64,000 nucleotides of DNA from an uncultured Sphingomonadaceae bacterium (GCA_947497455.1 CANMGU010000002.1:12501-76500), one strand, 5' to 3'; positions 48,952-58,386 are shown, numbered from the stretch's first letter. Translations and numbers: made by a program. The notes: generated by a model not told the origin, from the sequence alone.

Positions 48952-50076
48952 CTATATTGATTGCCATTCCAGACGCACATCCGCATCTGTTTCTCTCGGC
49001 AGACGGCTTTCTTTTTCCTGGTCAAAACAAACCGAATCAAGCTGCGACAGCGCCCACACTGCTGATCCGCGCACGACGCTGTCTTCATCATCCAGCAGCG
49101 CTGTAACGGACGAAACCAGCGACCTATCACCGCTGTTACCAGCCGCAATCAAACTGTTGCGAACCATCCTGTTGCGACCGGACCGTTTGATTGGTGAGCC
49201 GGAAAATATCTTTCTGAAACCAGAATCGTCCATCGCCAAAAGATCCGCCAGGGCTGGTGCTGCCAATTCCGCGCGCGGAAGAAAGGCCTTGTGCGCCGCT
49301 GCGGTTTCGGCAAATTTATTCCACGGACATACTGCCAAACAGTCATCGCAACCATAGATATGATTGCCGATCGCTTTGCGATATTGCCTTGGTATGGGGC
49401 CTTTGGACTCGATTGTCAGATAGGAAATACAAGCCCCAGCGTCCAGTCGATAGGGCTCTGGAAATGCATTGGTCGGACAAATATCCTGACAGGCGGAACA
49501 GCTGCCACAGCGGTCTTTGCCGCCAGCCGATGATTCCAACTCCAAAGTCGTGTAAATCGCACCCAGGAACAACCAGCTGCCATGATCCCGGCTCACAAGA
49601 TTGGTGTGCTTTCCCTGCCAGCCAAGACCAGCAGCTTCGGCTAGCGGTTTCTCCATAACCGGCGCGGTATCAACGAATACCTTCACCTGACAGCCGGCAT
49701 TTTCAACCAGCCAGCGCGCGGTGTGCTTTAGTGCGCGTTTCACCACATCGTGATAGTCCTTACCCTGTGCATAGACCGAGATTCGGCCATGATCAGATAC
49801 GCCTTCCAGTGCAAACGGGTCGCGGGCGGGCGCATAGCTCATGCCCAGCATGATGACCGAGCGCACGTCCGGCCATAGACTTTGTGGACTCGCCCGCTCA
49901 TCAGCCCGGCTTTCCATCCAGATCATATCGCCATGCTGACCATCGGCCAGCCAATCCTGCAGACGTTGGGCTGTGACCGGTGCCAGCACTGCAGGCGCGA
50001 CCCCAAAGGCAGCGAAACCTTGCTCCCGTGCCATTTTTTCCAGCCTTTGGGTTAATCTTAACTTGTCATCAGCCAT
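48952..50076 (-). CDS. queG: Epoxyqueuosine reductase
   Basis: The 374-aa enzyme has 'FAAFGVAPAVLAPVTAQRLQDWLADGQHGDMIWMESR' (about 21-57), 'VIMLGMSYAP' near 73, 'GWQGKHTNLVSRDHGSWLFLGAI' near 152-174, two 4Fe-4S clusters ('CGSCSACQDICPTNAF' near 190-206 and 'GCDDCLAVCPWN' near 240-252) and a C-terminal HEAT-like region ('LIAAGNSGDRSLVSSVTALLDDEDSVVRGSAVWALSQL'). It uses a cobalamin and makes queuosine from epoxyqueuosine in tRNA. ATG 50076 is the natural start. Converges on the lipoprotein gene. Confidence 0.95.
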   Translation of the reverse strand: MADDKLRLTQRLEKMAREQGFAAFGVAPAVLAPVTAQRLQDWLADGQHGDMIWMESRADERASPQSLWPDVRSVIMLGMSYAPARDPFALEGVSDHGRISVYAQGKDYHDVVKRALKHTARWLVENAGCQVKVFVDTAPVMEKPLAEAAGLGWQGKHTNLVSRDHGSWLFLGAIYTTLELESSAGGKDRCGSCSACQDICPTNAFPEPYRLDAGACISYLTIESKGPIPRQYRKAIGNHIYGCDDCLAVCPWNKFAETAAAHKAFLPRAELAAPALADLLAMDDSGFRKIFSGSPIKRSGRNRMVRNSLIAAGNSGDRSLVSSVTALLDDEDSVVRGSAVWALSQLDSVCFDQEKESRLPRETDADVRLEWQSI

Positions 50077-50120
50077 AAGAGGCCACTATCAATCACCGCG
50101 TCCCATTAGGAAAGCCGTAA

Positions 50121-51101
50121 ATGACTTCCCACGCACAAGTTAATGCCCCCGTCAATGCTATTGAGGCCCACCATATCGTCAAAAGATTTGACGGCGAAAC
50201 CGCCGTTGATGGCATCGACCTGACGATCAAGAAGGGCAGTATTTTTGGGATATTGGGACCCAATGGCGCTGGCAAGACCACAACCTTGCGCATGTTGCTG
50301 GGAATTATCGATCCCGACGAAGGTGAGAGATTCTTGCTCGGCTCCCCCGATCCGATCAGCAAAGCGCATCAGGTCGGCTATCTCCCGGAGGAACGTGGCC
50401 TTTATCAATCAATGAAGGCCTATGATGCGATCGCCTTCATGGGCGCTCTGCGCGGTTTACCCCTGGCTGAAGGCCGAAAGCGCGGACGGAAAATGATGGA
50501 AGATCATGGCCTCGGCGACGCCGTCGACAAGCAGATCAGGCAATTATCCAAGGGCATGGCGCAGACTGTGCAATTGCTGGGAACGATTGTACATCAACCC
50601 GATCTGATCATCCTTGATGAACCTTTTTCCGGCCTCGACGCGCTTAATCAGGGTAAGCTGGAGCGTCTGATCCGTGGACAGGCCGACCGGGGAGTGACCG
50701 TCATTTTTTCCACTCACGTGATTGCCCATGCCGAGCGGCTTTGTGAAGAAATCGCGATTGTCGCCAATGGGAAAATCCCCTTCACAGGCAAGGTGTCCAC
50801 CGCGCGCGATAGGCTGCGGCCGCAAGTACATTTGGAAACCCGCAACCTCGATGGCGCCTGGCGGTCCGCTATTCCCGCAGATTGCGAGCCATTGGGGCAC
50901 AACTGGCATTTCACTTTGCCGGAAAGCGGTGTGGAGCCTCTGCTCCGTGCGCTTATCGAGGGTGATGCCGGAATCCAGTCCTTGTCCATAGAACGCCCTG
51001 GCCTCCATGATGCCTTTGTCCATATCGCAGGCGAAGCGGTCGCGAAGAAAATGGAAGAAGATCTCGCAGCGGATGCCGGATTGCAGGGAGAAGCCGCATG
51101 A
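50121..51101 (+). CDS. ABC exporter ATP-binding protein (NatA-like)
   Basis: The 326-aa ATPase has Walker A 'GPNGAGKTTTLRML' (about 51-64), 'VGYLPEERGLYQSMKAYD' (about 88-105), ABC signature 'QLSKGMAQTVQL' (about 141-152) with LSKGM, and Walker B 'LIILDEPFSGLDAL' (about 162-175). It pairs with the ABC-2-type permease that starts 4 bp before its stop (overlap). The 'YLPEERGLY' and C-terminal DUF4162-like extension fit the Na+ export type NatAB. The substrate is not certain. Confidence 0.92.
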   Translation: MTSHAQVNAPVNAIEAHHIVKRFDGETAVDGIDLTIKKGSIFGILGPNGAGKTTTLRMLLGIIDPDEGERFLLGSPDPISKAHQVGYLPEERGLYQSMKAYDAIAFMGALRGLPLAEGRKRGRKMMEDHGLGDAVDKQIRQLSKGMAQTVQLLGTIVHQPDLIILDEPFSGLDALNQGKLERLIRGQADRGVTVIFSTHVIAHAERLCEEIAIVANGKIPFTGKVSTARDRLRPQVHLETRNLDGAWRSAIPADCEPLGHNWHFTLPESGVEPLLRALIEGDAGIQSLSIERPGLHDAFVHIAGEAVAKKMEEDLAADAGLQGEAA

Positions 51102-52297
51102 TAGAAACCATCCGCGCCGCTTTCGTTATCGCTCGCCGTGATTTCGCCGCGATCATCTTCTCAAAGTCTTTCTTCTTCTTTCTGTTGGGCCCCCTCTTTC
51201 CTTTGATTATCGGCATCGCTGCTGGCGGGTTGGGCCAACAGGTGAGACAGGATATAGATCGACCGGTTATTGGTGTCGCACTGGACGAGCGCCAGTCGGC
51301 AAAACTGGTTGACGCACGCGCCGCGCTCGCCAAAAATCTAGGTAACAATGCCATTCCCGAACTGTTGCTGTTAACCGATGTAAATCCGACGGATCCCGAT
51401 ATAGGAGCTAGGCTAGACACGGAGGCGAAGCCGCTCACCGCGATTATTTCAGGGTCTTTGGAGGCACCGATGCTGACCGGATCGGAACAGGACGTCAAAC
51501 GGTGGAGGGGCAAAGTCGCGCTCTTGTCCGAGACAGCCTTGTCAGGATCCGATCCTGTTGCCGTCAAAACCGACTTTGTCGCAGCGACAGGCAGCTCGAA
51601 AAAGCGGACGCAAATCGCGACGGCGCAAGGCGGTCAAATCATATTGATCCTGCTCACCATGATCCTGGCGGGGATGGTCCTGTCCAATCTGGTGGAAGAA
51701 AAAACCAACAAGATTATCGAAATTCTTGCGGCGGCCATTCCGATGGATGCGATTTTCCTGGGTAAGCTTTTTGCGATGCTTGGCATGGCTTTGGTCGGGA
51801 TTACCGTGTGGTCATCACTCGGCTTCATCGGTGTTTCAGTGATTAGCGCGGGCATGCCTAATCTCCCGGCGCCGGCCATCGGCTGGCCTCTATTTTGTGT
51901 ATTGATGGTGCTCTATTTTTCCATGGCCTATTTGCTTTTGGGATCCTTGTTCCTTGGCATTGGCGCCATGGCCACTACGGTCCGGGAGGTACAAACATTA
52001 TCCATGCCCGTCACCATGGGACAGCTTCTGGTGTTTTTTCTCGCGGCCTTAACGGTGACCAAATTGGGTGAACCCCTCGAGTGGTTCGCAGTCGTGTTTC
52101 CGTTCAGCTCACCCTTCGCGATGATCGCACGCGCGGCGCAGATGGATAATATCTGGCAGCATGGCTTAGCACTTATCTGGCAAGCTATCTTCACCCTGAT
52201 CATCATCCGGTTTAGCGTGATGCTGTTTCGCCGCAATGTCATGAAGTCCGGCAATAGTGCGCGGAAAAAGAGCTTATTGGCTCGGATTCGCGGCTAA
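51098..52297 (+). CDS. ABC-2 family permease (NatB-like)
   Basis: The 399-aa protein has one N-terminal helix (about 22-45), a periplasmic domain of about 120 residues and five or six C-terminal helices ('GQIILILLTMILAGMVLSNLVEEKTNKIIEILAAAIPMDAIFLGKLFAMLGMALVGITVW' and following, about 178-330). This is the ABC-2_3 architecture of NatB/CcmB-like permeases. The 'EEKTNKIIEIL' motif is typical. Its start ATG 51098 overlaps the ATPase stop. Together they likely export Na+ or a small compound. A 23-bp hairpin follows the stop. Confidence 0.9.
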   Translation: MIETIRAAFVIARRDFAAIIFSKSFFFFLLGPLFPLIIGIAAGGLGQQVRQDIDRPVIGVALDERQSAKLVDARAALAKNLGNNAIPELLLLTDVNPTDPDIGARLDTEAKPLTAIISGSLEAPMLTGSEQDVKRWRGKVALLSETALSGSDPVAVKTDFVAATGSSKKRTQIATAQGGQIILILLTMILAGMVLSNLVEEKTNKIIEILAAAIPMDAIFLGKLFAMLGMALVGITVWSSLGFIGVSVISAGMPNLPAPAIGWPLFCVLMVLYFSMAYLLLGSLFLGIGAMATTVREVQTLSMPVTMGQLLVFFLAALTVTKLGEPLEWFAVVFPFSSPFAMIARAAQMDNIWQHGLALIWQAIFTLIIIRFSVMLFRRNVMKSGNSARKKSLLARIRG

Positions 52298-52320
52298 GCT
52301 ATCAGCCAAAAATATCCGGC

Positions 52321-52343
52321 GATTCTCGCCATTTGGCGGAATC
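52321..52343 (+). terminator. Hairpin after the ABC permease gene
   Basis: GATTC-T-CGCC ATTT GGCG-GAATC forms a 9-bp stem with one bulge, 24 bp after the permease stop (52297). There is no T run, so termination is only possible. It also precedes the P450 promoter. Confidence 0.4.
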
Positions 52344-52346
52344 CCG

Positions 52347-52362
52347 TTGACATTGCTGTCAA
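52347..52362. promoter_or_regulatory. Palindromic site upstream of the P450 gene
   Basis: TTGACATTGCTGTCAA has perfect 6-bp arms (TTGACA/TGTCAA) around TTGC. The left arm is also a consensus -35 box; a weak -10 such as AGATTA lies 17 bp downstream. The site is about 68 bp before ATG 52430. Operator over a promoter is the natural reading, but no regulator gene is adjacent. Confidence 0.45.
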
Positions 52363-52429
52363 TAAAGGCAGATTAAACGGGTTTTGAAACGCAACCGATT
52401 GCCCATAAAGGCAACGGCAGGAGAGAAAA

Positions 52430-53743
52430 ATGGCCACCAGTCCCGTCTTAGACGCATCAACCCTAACCACTTCGCCAACGGCTTCGGAGGCGCTGGAAGC
52501 GTGGTATGAGGCGAATCCTCCGGTTGCTGATGCCGATGCCAATCCGCGCGATGTCAGCAAGGCCAGTCTCTACAGCAAAGATTTATGGCGAGCGCCTTTT
52601 GCCGAGATGCGGGCCAATGCTCCGATCAACAAGGTCGAAGATTCGGATTATGGACCCTATTGGAATATCTGCAATCACAAGGCGATTCAGCATATCGAGG
52701 CCCTGCCCGAGCTTTACTCCTCCGATGTCAACAACGGCGGCATTACAATCGCGGAGGAACGCGACAATTCTGATTTCCAGTTACCGATGTTTATCGCAAT
52801 GGACCGCCCCAAACATACCGGGCAGCGCCGCACGGTAGCGCCTGCATTCACACCCACCGAAATGAAGCGGATGGAGGAAGAAATTCGTCATCGCACGGCG
52901 GAAGTTCTTGACGGCCTGCCGTGGGACGAGGAATTTGACTGGGTCGACAAGGTTTCGATTGAACTGACCACGGGCATGCTTGCCATTCTCTTTGGTTTCC
53001 CGTGGGAAGACAGGCGCTTGCTGACCTATTGGTCGGACTGGGCCGGTGACGTGGAACTGTCTCTCGCACCTGAACTGGATGACCAGCGCCAAAAGATCCT
53101 TTATGAGATGGGTGCCTATTTCCAGAACCTCTGGAACCAGCGCGTCAATGCAGAACCGACACCTGATCTGATTTCGATGATGATCCATAGTGAAGCTATG
53201 AAAGATATGGATCAAATGGAGTTTATGGGCAATCTGGTCTTGCTGATCGTCGGCGGCAATGACACCACGCGCAACACCATGTCCGGTCTGGCTTACGGGC
53301 TCGATCAATTCCCTGATCAGCGCAAGAAGCTACAGGACAATCCTGACCTGATTCCCAATACTGTTCAGGAGATTATCCGCTGGCAAACACCGCTTGCTCA
53401 TATGAGACGTACCGCCACCGAAGATGCCGATCTGTTCGGCCACGAGATCAAGAAGGGCGATAAGCTAATCATGTGGTATATCTCGGCCAACCGCGACGAG
53501 AGTGTATTTGAAAATGCAGACCAGATTGATATCGAGCGCGAAAATGCCCGCCGTCATCTTGCATTTGGCTATGGTATTCACCGCTGCGTGGGAGCACGTC
53601 TGGCCGAATTGCAGATCCGAATATTGCTCGAAGAAATGGCTGCGCGACGTATGCAGGTCAACGTCACCGGCGACATCAAACGGGTTCACGCCTGTTTCGT
53701 GCATGGGTTCCGCAAGATGCAGGTCAAGCTATCCAAATATTGA
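52430..53743 (+). CDS. Cytochrome P450, CYP153-like
   Basis: The 437-aa enzyme has the I-helix 'GNLVLLIVGGNDTTRNTMSGLAYGL' (about 265-289), ExxR 'EIIRWQTPLAHMRRTA' (about 311-326, with Glu and Arg spaced as in the K helix) and the haem loop 'FGYGIHRCVGARLAE' with axial Cys at 386. The pattern QTPLAHMRRTA and VGGNDTTRN are characteristic of CYP153, terminal hydroxylases of alkanes and fatty acids. No ferredoxin or ferredoxin reductase gene is adjacent, so partners are elsewhere. ATG 52430 has GGAGAGAAAA 4 bp upstream. Confidence 0.9.
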   Translation: MATSPVLDASTLTTSPTASEALEAWYEANPPVADADANPRDVSKASLYSKDLWRAPFAEMRANAPINKVEDSDYGPYWNICNHKAIQHIEALPELYSSDVNNGGITIAEERDNSDFQLPMFIAMDRPKHTGQRRTVAPAFTPTEMKRMEEEIRHRTAEVLDGLPWDEEFDWVDKVSIELTTGMLAILFGFPWEDRRLLTYWSDWAGDVELSLAPELDDQRQKILYEMGAYFQNLWNQRVNAEPTPDLISMMIHSEAMKDMDQMEFMGNLVLLIVGGNDTTRNTMSGLAYGLDQFPDQRKKLQDNPDLIPNTVQEIIRWQTPLAHMRRTATEDADLFGHEIKKGDKLIMWYISANRDESVFENADQIDIERENARRHLAFGYGIHRCVGARLAELQIRILLEEMAARRMQVNVTGDIKRVHACFVHGFRKMQVKLSKY

Positions 53744-53824
53744 TCAGTTTCCATTCAGGCGGCATGATGTAACTATCTGGCAAGACACACCGAATAAGGT
53801 GTGAATAGCACAGGAAGACGCACC

Positions 53825-54331
53825 ATGACGAGTTTCAGCCGACGCAAAATAGTTACCACTGGTTTGATCGGTGCAGGACTCTATAGCGCGGTAAGCGTTA
53901 GCGGTTTTTTCGGCGGCAGTGCGAGTGCAAAGTCCGGTCAGAAATTCAAGATCAATCGCACGCCGGAAGAGTGGAAGAAGCGGCTCGGCCCAGCGCGTTA
54001 CCGCATTTTGCGTCAGGCTGGAACAGAGCGCGCCTATTCCAGCCCGCTGGACAAGGAAAAGCGCCAAGGTGTATTTGCCTGTGCGGGCTGTAACCTCGGC
54101 TTGTATTCATCCAAGACAAAATTTGATAGTCGCACTGGCTGGCCAAGTTTTTGGGCGCCGATAAAGGGCCGCGTTGGCACGTCCACCGACTATAAAATCG
54201 GTTATCCACGGACAGAAGTTCATTGCAGCCGATGCGGTGGGCATCTGGGTCACATATTCAGCGACGGACCTAAACCAACTGGAAAACGTCACTGTATCAA
54301 CGGCTTGGCGCTGAAGTTCATTCCAGCCTAG
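53825..54331 (+). CDS. msrB: Peptide-methionine (R)-S-oxide reductase, exported form
   Basis: The 168-aa protein has a Tat-like twin-Arg N-terminus ('SRRKIVTTGLIGAGLYSAVSVSG', about 5-27) and then the MsrB domain: 'YRILRQAGTERAYSSPLDKEKRQGVFACAGCNLGLYSS' (about 59-96), 'FDSRTGWPSFW' near 99, 'EVHCSRCGGHLGHIF' near 131 (zinc CxxC pairs) and catalytic 'RHCING' near the C-terminus. It repairs methionine-R-sulfoxide in periplasmic proteins. ATG 53825 has AGGAAG upstream. Converges on the VOC gene with a 5-bp gap. Confidence 0.93.
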   Translation: MTSFSRRKIVTTGLIGAGLYSAVSVSGFFGGSASAKSGQKFKINRTPEEWKKRLGPARYRILRQAGTERAYSSPLDKEKRQGVFACAGCNLGLYSSKTKFDSRTGWPSFWAPIKGRVGTSTDYKIGYPRTEVHCSRCGGHLGHIFSDGPKPTGKRHCINGLALKFIPA

Positions 54332-54336
54332 ATTGA

Positions 54337-54720
54337 TCAGCCACCGGCTTCCGGGGCTTCCATCTGTTGCCAGAATTCCAGCTTGATCCCATCGCAATCG
54401 AGGATCCATGCAAATTTCCCGTAACCTTCGTCAACTTGGCCGAGGATCTCAAGCCCTTTGGCCTTCAACTCCGCTACATAGCCGTCCAGATCATCAACCC
54501 GCAGATTGATCATGAATTTTGCCTCACTCGGCTCCAGATATTCTGTGTCCTGAGAGAAATGGCTGATCAGACTATAGGGACTATCACCTTTTTCATCGGA
54601 CCAGTTAAGCATCGGACCATATTCGCCATCCAGACCGAGAAATTCCTTGTACCATTTTCGCGTTGCCGCTGGATCTTTTACGATGTGAAAAACACCACCT
54701 AGTCCGGTTATCCCCGCCAT
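54337..54720 (-). CDS. VOC-family (glyoxalase/dioxygenase fold) protein
   Basis: The 127-aa protein follows the two beta-alpha-beta modules of the vicinal oxygen chelate fold: 'ITGLGGVFHIVKDPAATRKWYKEFLGLDGEYGP' (about 3-36), 'KFMINLRVDDLDGYVAELKAKGLEILGQ' (about 67-95) and 'YGKFAWILDCDGIKLEFWQQ' (about 99-118), with possible metal ligands His, Glu and Asp. Function is not assigned. ATG 54720 has AGGAGAAAA upstream. It converges on msrB. Confidence 0.87.
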   Translation of the reverse strand: MAGITGLGGVFHIVKDPAATRKWYKEFLGLDGEYGPMLNWSDEKGDSPYSLISHFSQDTEYLEPSEAKFMINLRVDDLDGYVAELKAKGLEILGQVDEGYGKFAWILDCDGIKLEFWQQMEAPEAGG

Positions 54721-54788
54721 TTTTTTCTCCTGGTCTCGATTTATGATCGCATAAATGCGGGTATCATATTTTACGTTCCTTTACGCGG

Positions 54789-56567
54789 CTATTTCGGCAC
54801 AACTCGCCAAATTGACAGGCCACTATCCCGCAAATGGACGGGATGCAGCCAGTCCAATGGTTCCGCCTTGGACAATTTTGCCCACAGGCCGTCAGGATGT
54901 TTGGCGGCATACATGTTCAGTTCTGACTCGCCGGGACATATCGCAATATAACGGACATTTCTGGCTTCCAGAATATCACGTGCTTTTTCGGGGCTTGAGG
55001 CAAAAATACGAATTTGGTCAGCCATGGCCGCGTCGTTGCGATGATGACTGGTGGCAAGAACATTATGCGGCGTCTGCACCAGTATCTCAGGGCCGAAATC
55101 GAAAGGGGCAAGGATGGTGGATTGTGGTAGCGCATTAAGCTTGGCCAGTGACGATGATGAATCGCAAGCCGGCTCGTCGGTCGAAGATGCGACCTGCTCA
55201 GCTTCGTTATCCTGGTCACCGCTGTCGATGGCATTGACCAACCCCAAAAACAGGGGGCCGGGCAAGATCAGAAACACAACTGATGCAGTCGCGAATATCC
55301 GGATGATTGGGCTCTTGAGTTCCCGTGCACCCAGAAATGCATGATGTACGGCCCAACCCACGAGTGGCAAAGCGTAGACAGCCGCTACAGACGCGGCGCG
55401 CTGAACCATCAGCGATACGATAAGTGCCCAAAGAAAGGCATAAGCCAATAGAAACAGTTTATCCTCGGCCATCACATCTGATCGGCGCCATTTGATGTAA
55501 GCCAGACAGCCGAGACCAACGATGATCGACCCACCAAATAGAGAGATAATTTCCCTACCTGGCTGATCCCAGATGGGTAAACCTTCTCGGACATGAACCA
55601 ACCAATAGTCGTGCACCAAAGGATCCAGTTGCCCAAAGGCTCCCCCAACACATTGCGGTGCGCTGAAATAAAAAATACCGAGTGCTGCAGCTCCTGCCAA
55701 TGCCAGTGCAATGAGGCGTAACAGCCAGGAACCTGGCGCAAATTTTATGGCTGGCAAAATCACAATGGCGCCAGCAGCACAGGCGAATAAATGCGCTGGC
55801 GTTATTGCATCGCAATAAGCCAAGGCTGTATCAATACCGCCATGATTGACCAGATAGAGCCCCCAACTGCTTCCCAGAAAACCTGTCAGAGTCCAGAATA
55901 GCCGAACCCCTTCGTCCAGGGAAATAATCCAGCGCCAGGCCAATAGAGCAATGAAAGCTACCGATAGCGGCAAGCCCTCGAGCGAGATGGTAAGCCACAA
56001 GGCCAAAGCGGCACCCATGATCAAGCCCGCTTTACGTCTGTCCGGCCAGAACATTGTCCATAGCGCTACCAACGCGAGTATGATCTGCCAGCCATGATGG
56101 TCGATCCGCATCGGTCTGAGTTGCGCTACAACGGGCACTGCGGTCGCCGTTAACGCAGCTGACAATATTGCAATTTTCCGTTCGAAAAGCTGTGCTGTTA
56201 TCTTTCCCACCAGCCACATTGCGATGCCAAGTGCAACCAGTGGAATCAACGTCATTGCGAAGGTTTCTGCAGCACTGGACCCGATTATCGGCTCGAGCGC
56301 CAGCACCACTATCGCCAATGGTAGCTCGATCAGTCGCGGCCAATGCATTGGCTGACTATCAGGCGTGCCAATCCGATATTGCGTGGTGTCGAACCAGCTT
56401 TGGCCGGCTAACCAGTCTCGCAGTTGAACCTGTCGCAACTGGTCATCTGGGCCCCAGCCAATGCCCGAAGCAATCTGCTCGAACGACACTGCAACCAGTA
56501 CCGCGCAAATCGCTACCCAGATGAAAAGCAGCGGTCCCGATTTCCGCAGATATTCAGTGATATTCAT
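54789..56567 (-). CDS. GT-C-like multi-pass membrane protein
   Basis: About 592 residues with 10-12 transmembrane helices. The first loop has 'GPDDQLRQVQLRDWLAGQSWFDTTQYRIGTPDSQPMHWPRLIELPLAIVVLAL' (about 38-90), the DD and His/Trp pattern of polyprenyl-phosphate-sugar-using GT-C glycosyltransferases. The C-terminal periplasmic domain (about 480-592) ends 'GLSIWRVVP'. It is last in the envelope operon, overlapping the sulfatase-like gene by 4 bp, so it likely glycosylates a cell-surface lipid or polymer. ATG 56567 gives the anchor helix 'GPLLFIWVAICAVLVAV'. The substrate is unknown. Confidence 0.75.
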   Translation of the reverse strand: MNITEYLRKSGPLLFIWVAICAVLVAVSFEQIASGIGWGPDDQLRQVQLRDWLAGQSWFDTTQYRIGTPDSQPMHWPRLIELPLAIVVLALEPIIGSSAAETFAMTLIPLVALGIAMWLVGKITAQLFERKIAILSAALTATAVPVVAQLRPMRIDHHGWQIILALVALWTMFWPDRRKAGLIMGAALALWLTISLEGLPLSVAFIALLAWRWIISLDEGVRLFWTLTGFLGSSWGLYLVNHGGIDTALAYCDAITPAHLFACAAGAIVILPAIKFAPGSWLLRLIALALAGAAALGIFYFSAPQCVGGAFGQLDPLVHDYWLVHVREGLPIWDQPGREIISLFGGSIIVGLGCLAYIKWRRSDVMAEDKLFLLAYAFLWALIVSLMVQRAASVAAVYALPLVGWAVHHAFLGARELKSPIIRIFATASVVFLILPGPLFLGLVNAIDSGDQDNEAEQVASSTDEPACDSSSSLAKLNALPQSTILAPFDFGPEILVQTPHNVLATSHHRNDAAMADQIRIFASSPEKARDILEARNVRYIAICPGESELNMYAAKHPDGLWAKLSKAEPLDWLHPVHLRDSGLSIWRVVPK

Positions 56568-57937
56568 GACTCTGGCGTAGCAGCCCCTTTGTGCTTCAGA
56601 TATAGCCAAGGCACGCGCTCGGGATCAAATTGAGAGCGATGGTGCCGGTCATAATAGGGCGGCATATGATCGCCGACGATCAGAATATCAGCCTCCGGAA
56701 AATCACTTGCCGTAATTTCTGCGATCAGAGCGCTGTCGATGTCGTCGAATATGGCAAATTGCCGGCAGATCATTGGGAAATCCTTGGCCAGGGCGGGTGA
56801 AACTTTCTGACAATCGTCGACATTCAGGTTCAGACCAGTAGGTACCGGCAAATGCGCATTAAGTGTCAGCCAGTAGAGGAAGGTTGGCTGTTTCGCCTGC
56901 TTGAGGTTTTCGGCCAATAGTTTTGGTATCTGCCGATCACAAGCTCCAGCAAAGACGCCGCCGCACCATTCCGCACCTCTTTTTTGCAAGTCAGGCCAGA
57001 ATTCCTGCTGTTGGAAGCCAATATTGGGATACCATTCGTTGCGTTTGAAAAATCCGCCCTGAAAGCTGTGCATGGCCTGAGTCGCATAGCCCTTTGCCGC
57101 CAATTGTGCCGGCATACAGCTGTCATCCTTGGTTTCGACAAGGTCGTAATAATCTCCCCAACGGCCGCACATTTCTCGCACTTCACCCGCGGTCGTGCTG
57201 TTATAGTACAGGTTGGTCCCTTTGCTCACATCATAGCGTTGCTGAATCGCGCTGTTCTCATAATATGCGAACAGCTTGTCCGACATAGCCTGATTGTCTT
57301 GCGGTACACCGAGGGACTCGACCATGATCAACACCAGATGGCGTTTCCCGTCGGCCCGTGCGGCAAATTGGGTTTGTCCGGTTGCGGATTCGAAAAAGGC
57401 TCCCGCAGGTGCTGACCGTTTATAGTGACCCCGCATGCCTTGTCCCATCGCAAAATCAGCGGTAGCGAGACCCATGATCAGGCCACCCGACAGGATTATC
57501 AACCAAGGGTTAGAAAAATTACCTGGCCGCCGGAGCAGCCAGAATGCCATCACCATTGTGACGACTGCCAATATCGATACGATTATATATTCAATCGAAC
57601 TGTCGGGCTTGAGTTCGGCAAAAAACTGCAACGAGTAGATCAACGATGAAATGTTGAGGTTAAACAGACCACCGACAAAGCTAAGCATCGAATAGCTCAT
57701 TACGGCGACGAAGGCGAGCCACTGAACCCAGGGTGCAAATCGCTTCACGATCAATCCGGTAAAACCGATAATTCCAATTTCAAGGTAACGAGGAGGTGCG
57801 CCGACAAACCACATCGCGATGAAACCGGCATTGGCGAGCAATATCCAGACAAAGGCCCAATTGAGAAAACGGTTCAGTTCTGCTTTCGGAAAAACAGGAT
57901 TACGATCAACTGATATAGCTGTAGTTGAGGCTGTCAC
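56564..57937 (-). CDS. Sulfatase-like / phosphoethanolamine or phosphoglycerol transferase (alkaline phosphatase superfamily)
   Basis: The 457-aa protein has five transmembrane helices in the first 170 residues, then a periplasmic catalytic domain: 'LVLIMVESLGVP' (metal Glu, near 205), 'LYYNSTTAGEVREMCGRWGDYYD' (nucleophile Thr in TTAGE, near 245), 'FLYWLTLNAHLPVPTG' (His, near 350) and 'ILIVGDHMPPYYDRHHR' (Asp-His, near 420). This layout is like LTA synthase or EptA and predicts transfer of phospho-groups to an envelope glycan. It overlaps GtrA (57934) and the GT-C gene (56567) by 4 bp each. Confidence 0.85.
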   Translation of the reverse strand: MTASTTAISVDRNPVFPKAELNRFLNWAFVWILLANAGFIAMWFVGAPPRYLEIGIIGFTGLIVKRFAPWVQWLAFVAVMSYSMLSFVGGLFNLNISSLIYSLQFFAELKPDSSIEYIIVSILAVVTMVMAFWLLRRPGNFSNPWLIILSGGLIMGLATADFAMGQGMRGHYKRSAPAGAFFESATGQTQFAARADGKRHLVLIMVESLGVPQDNQAMSDKLFAYYENSAIQQRYDVSKGTNLYYNSTTAGEVREMCGRWGDYYDLVETKDDSCMPAQLAAKGYATQAMHSFQGGFFKRNEWYPNIGFQQQEFWPDLQKRGAEWCGGVFAGACDRQIPKLLAENLKQAKQPTFLYWLTLNAHLPVPTGLNLNVDDCQKVSPALAKDFPMICRQFAIFDDIDSALIAEITASDFPEADILIVGDHMPPYYDRHHRSQFDPERVPWLYLKHKGAATPES

Positions 57938-58386
57938 CGGAATACTCCAAACTTACGGGTCAGGTAGACCGCAAAGAAACTAACAAAAACCGCTACGCCT
58001 TTGGCAACGACGGGCAGGGTACCCATGTCGGTCAACCAACTGACGATGCTGACGGTAATTCCAAGACCTAAGACCGCAGTGGCAACAAAGCCGATACGTT
58101 GGAGTTGCAGCGCAGCGCCCTGTCTGGTCTTGCCTGGAAAAACAAAGCTCGATGAAATAAGCCAGTGGACCAGGATACCGGCGGTATAGCCCGCCGCTGA
58201 TGCCCAACCCGGGTCCGTAGCGAAAGCAACCAGGACCATGAACAAAGCAACATCAAACGCAAGACTGACAACACTCGCCAGCAAATAGCGCGTAATCGAG
58301 AAGCGGTTCAGCAAGCCCAGCGGTCCGGGCAGGTTTCCTACCCAGATTCCGACGGTAGACCGCCTATCCTGACCGCTGCGCTCCAT
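57934..58386 (-). CDS. GtrA-family membrane protein
   Basis: The 150-aa protein has four transmembrane helices: 'RYLLASVVSLAFDVALFMVLVAFATDPGWASAAGYTAGILVHWLISSSFVF' (about 28-78), 'AATAVLGLGITVSIVSWLTDMG' and 'VVAKGVAVFVSFFAVYLTRKFGVF'. GtrA proteins flip polyprenyl-phosphate sugars so that periplasmic GT-C enzymes can use them, which fits the GT-C gene two positions downstream. It is second in the minus-strand operon, 5 bp after the FAD gene, and overlaps the sulfatase-like gene by 4 bp. Confidence 0.9.
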   Translation of the reverse strand: MERSGQDRRSTVGIWVGNLPGPLGLLNRFSITRYLLASVVSLAFDVALFMVLVAFATDPGWASAAGYTAGILVHWLISSSFVFPGKTRQGAALQLQRIGFVATAVLGLGITVSIVSWLTDMGTLPVVAKGVAVFVSFFAVYLTRKFGVFR

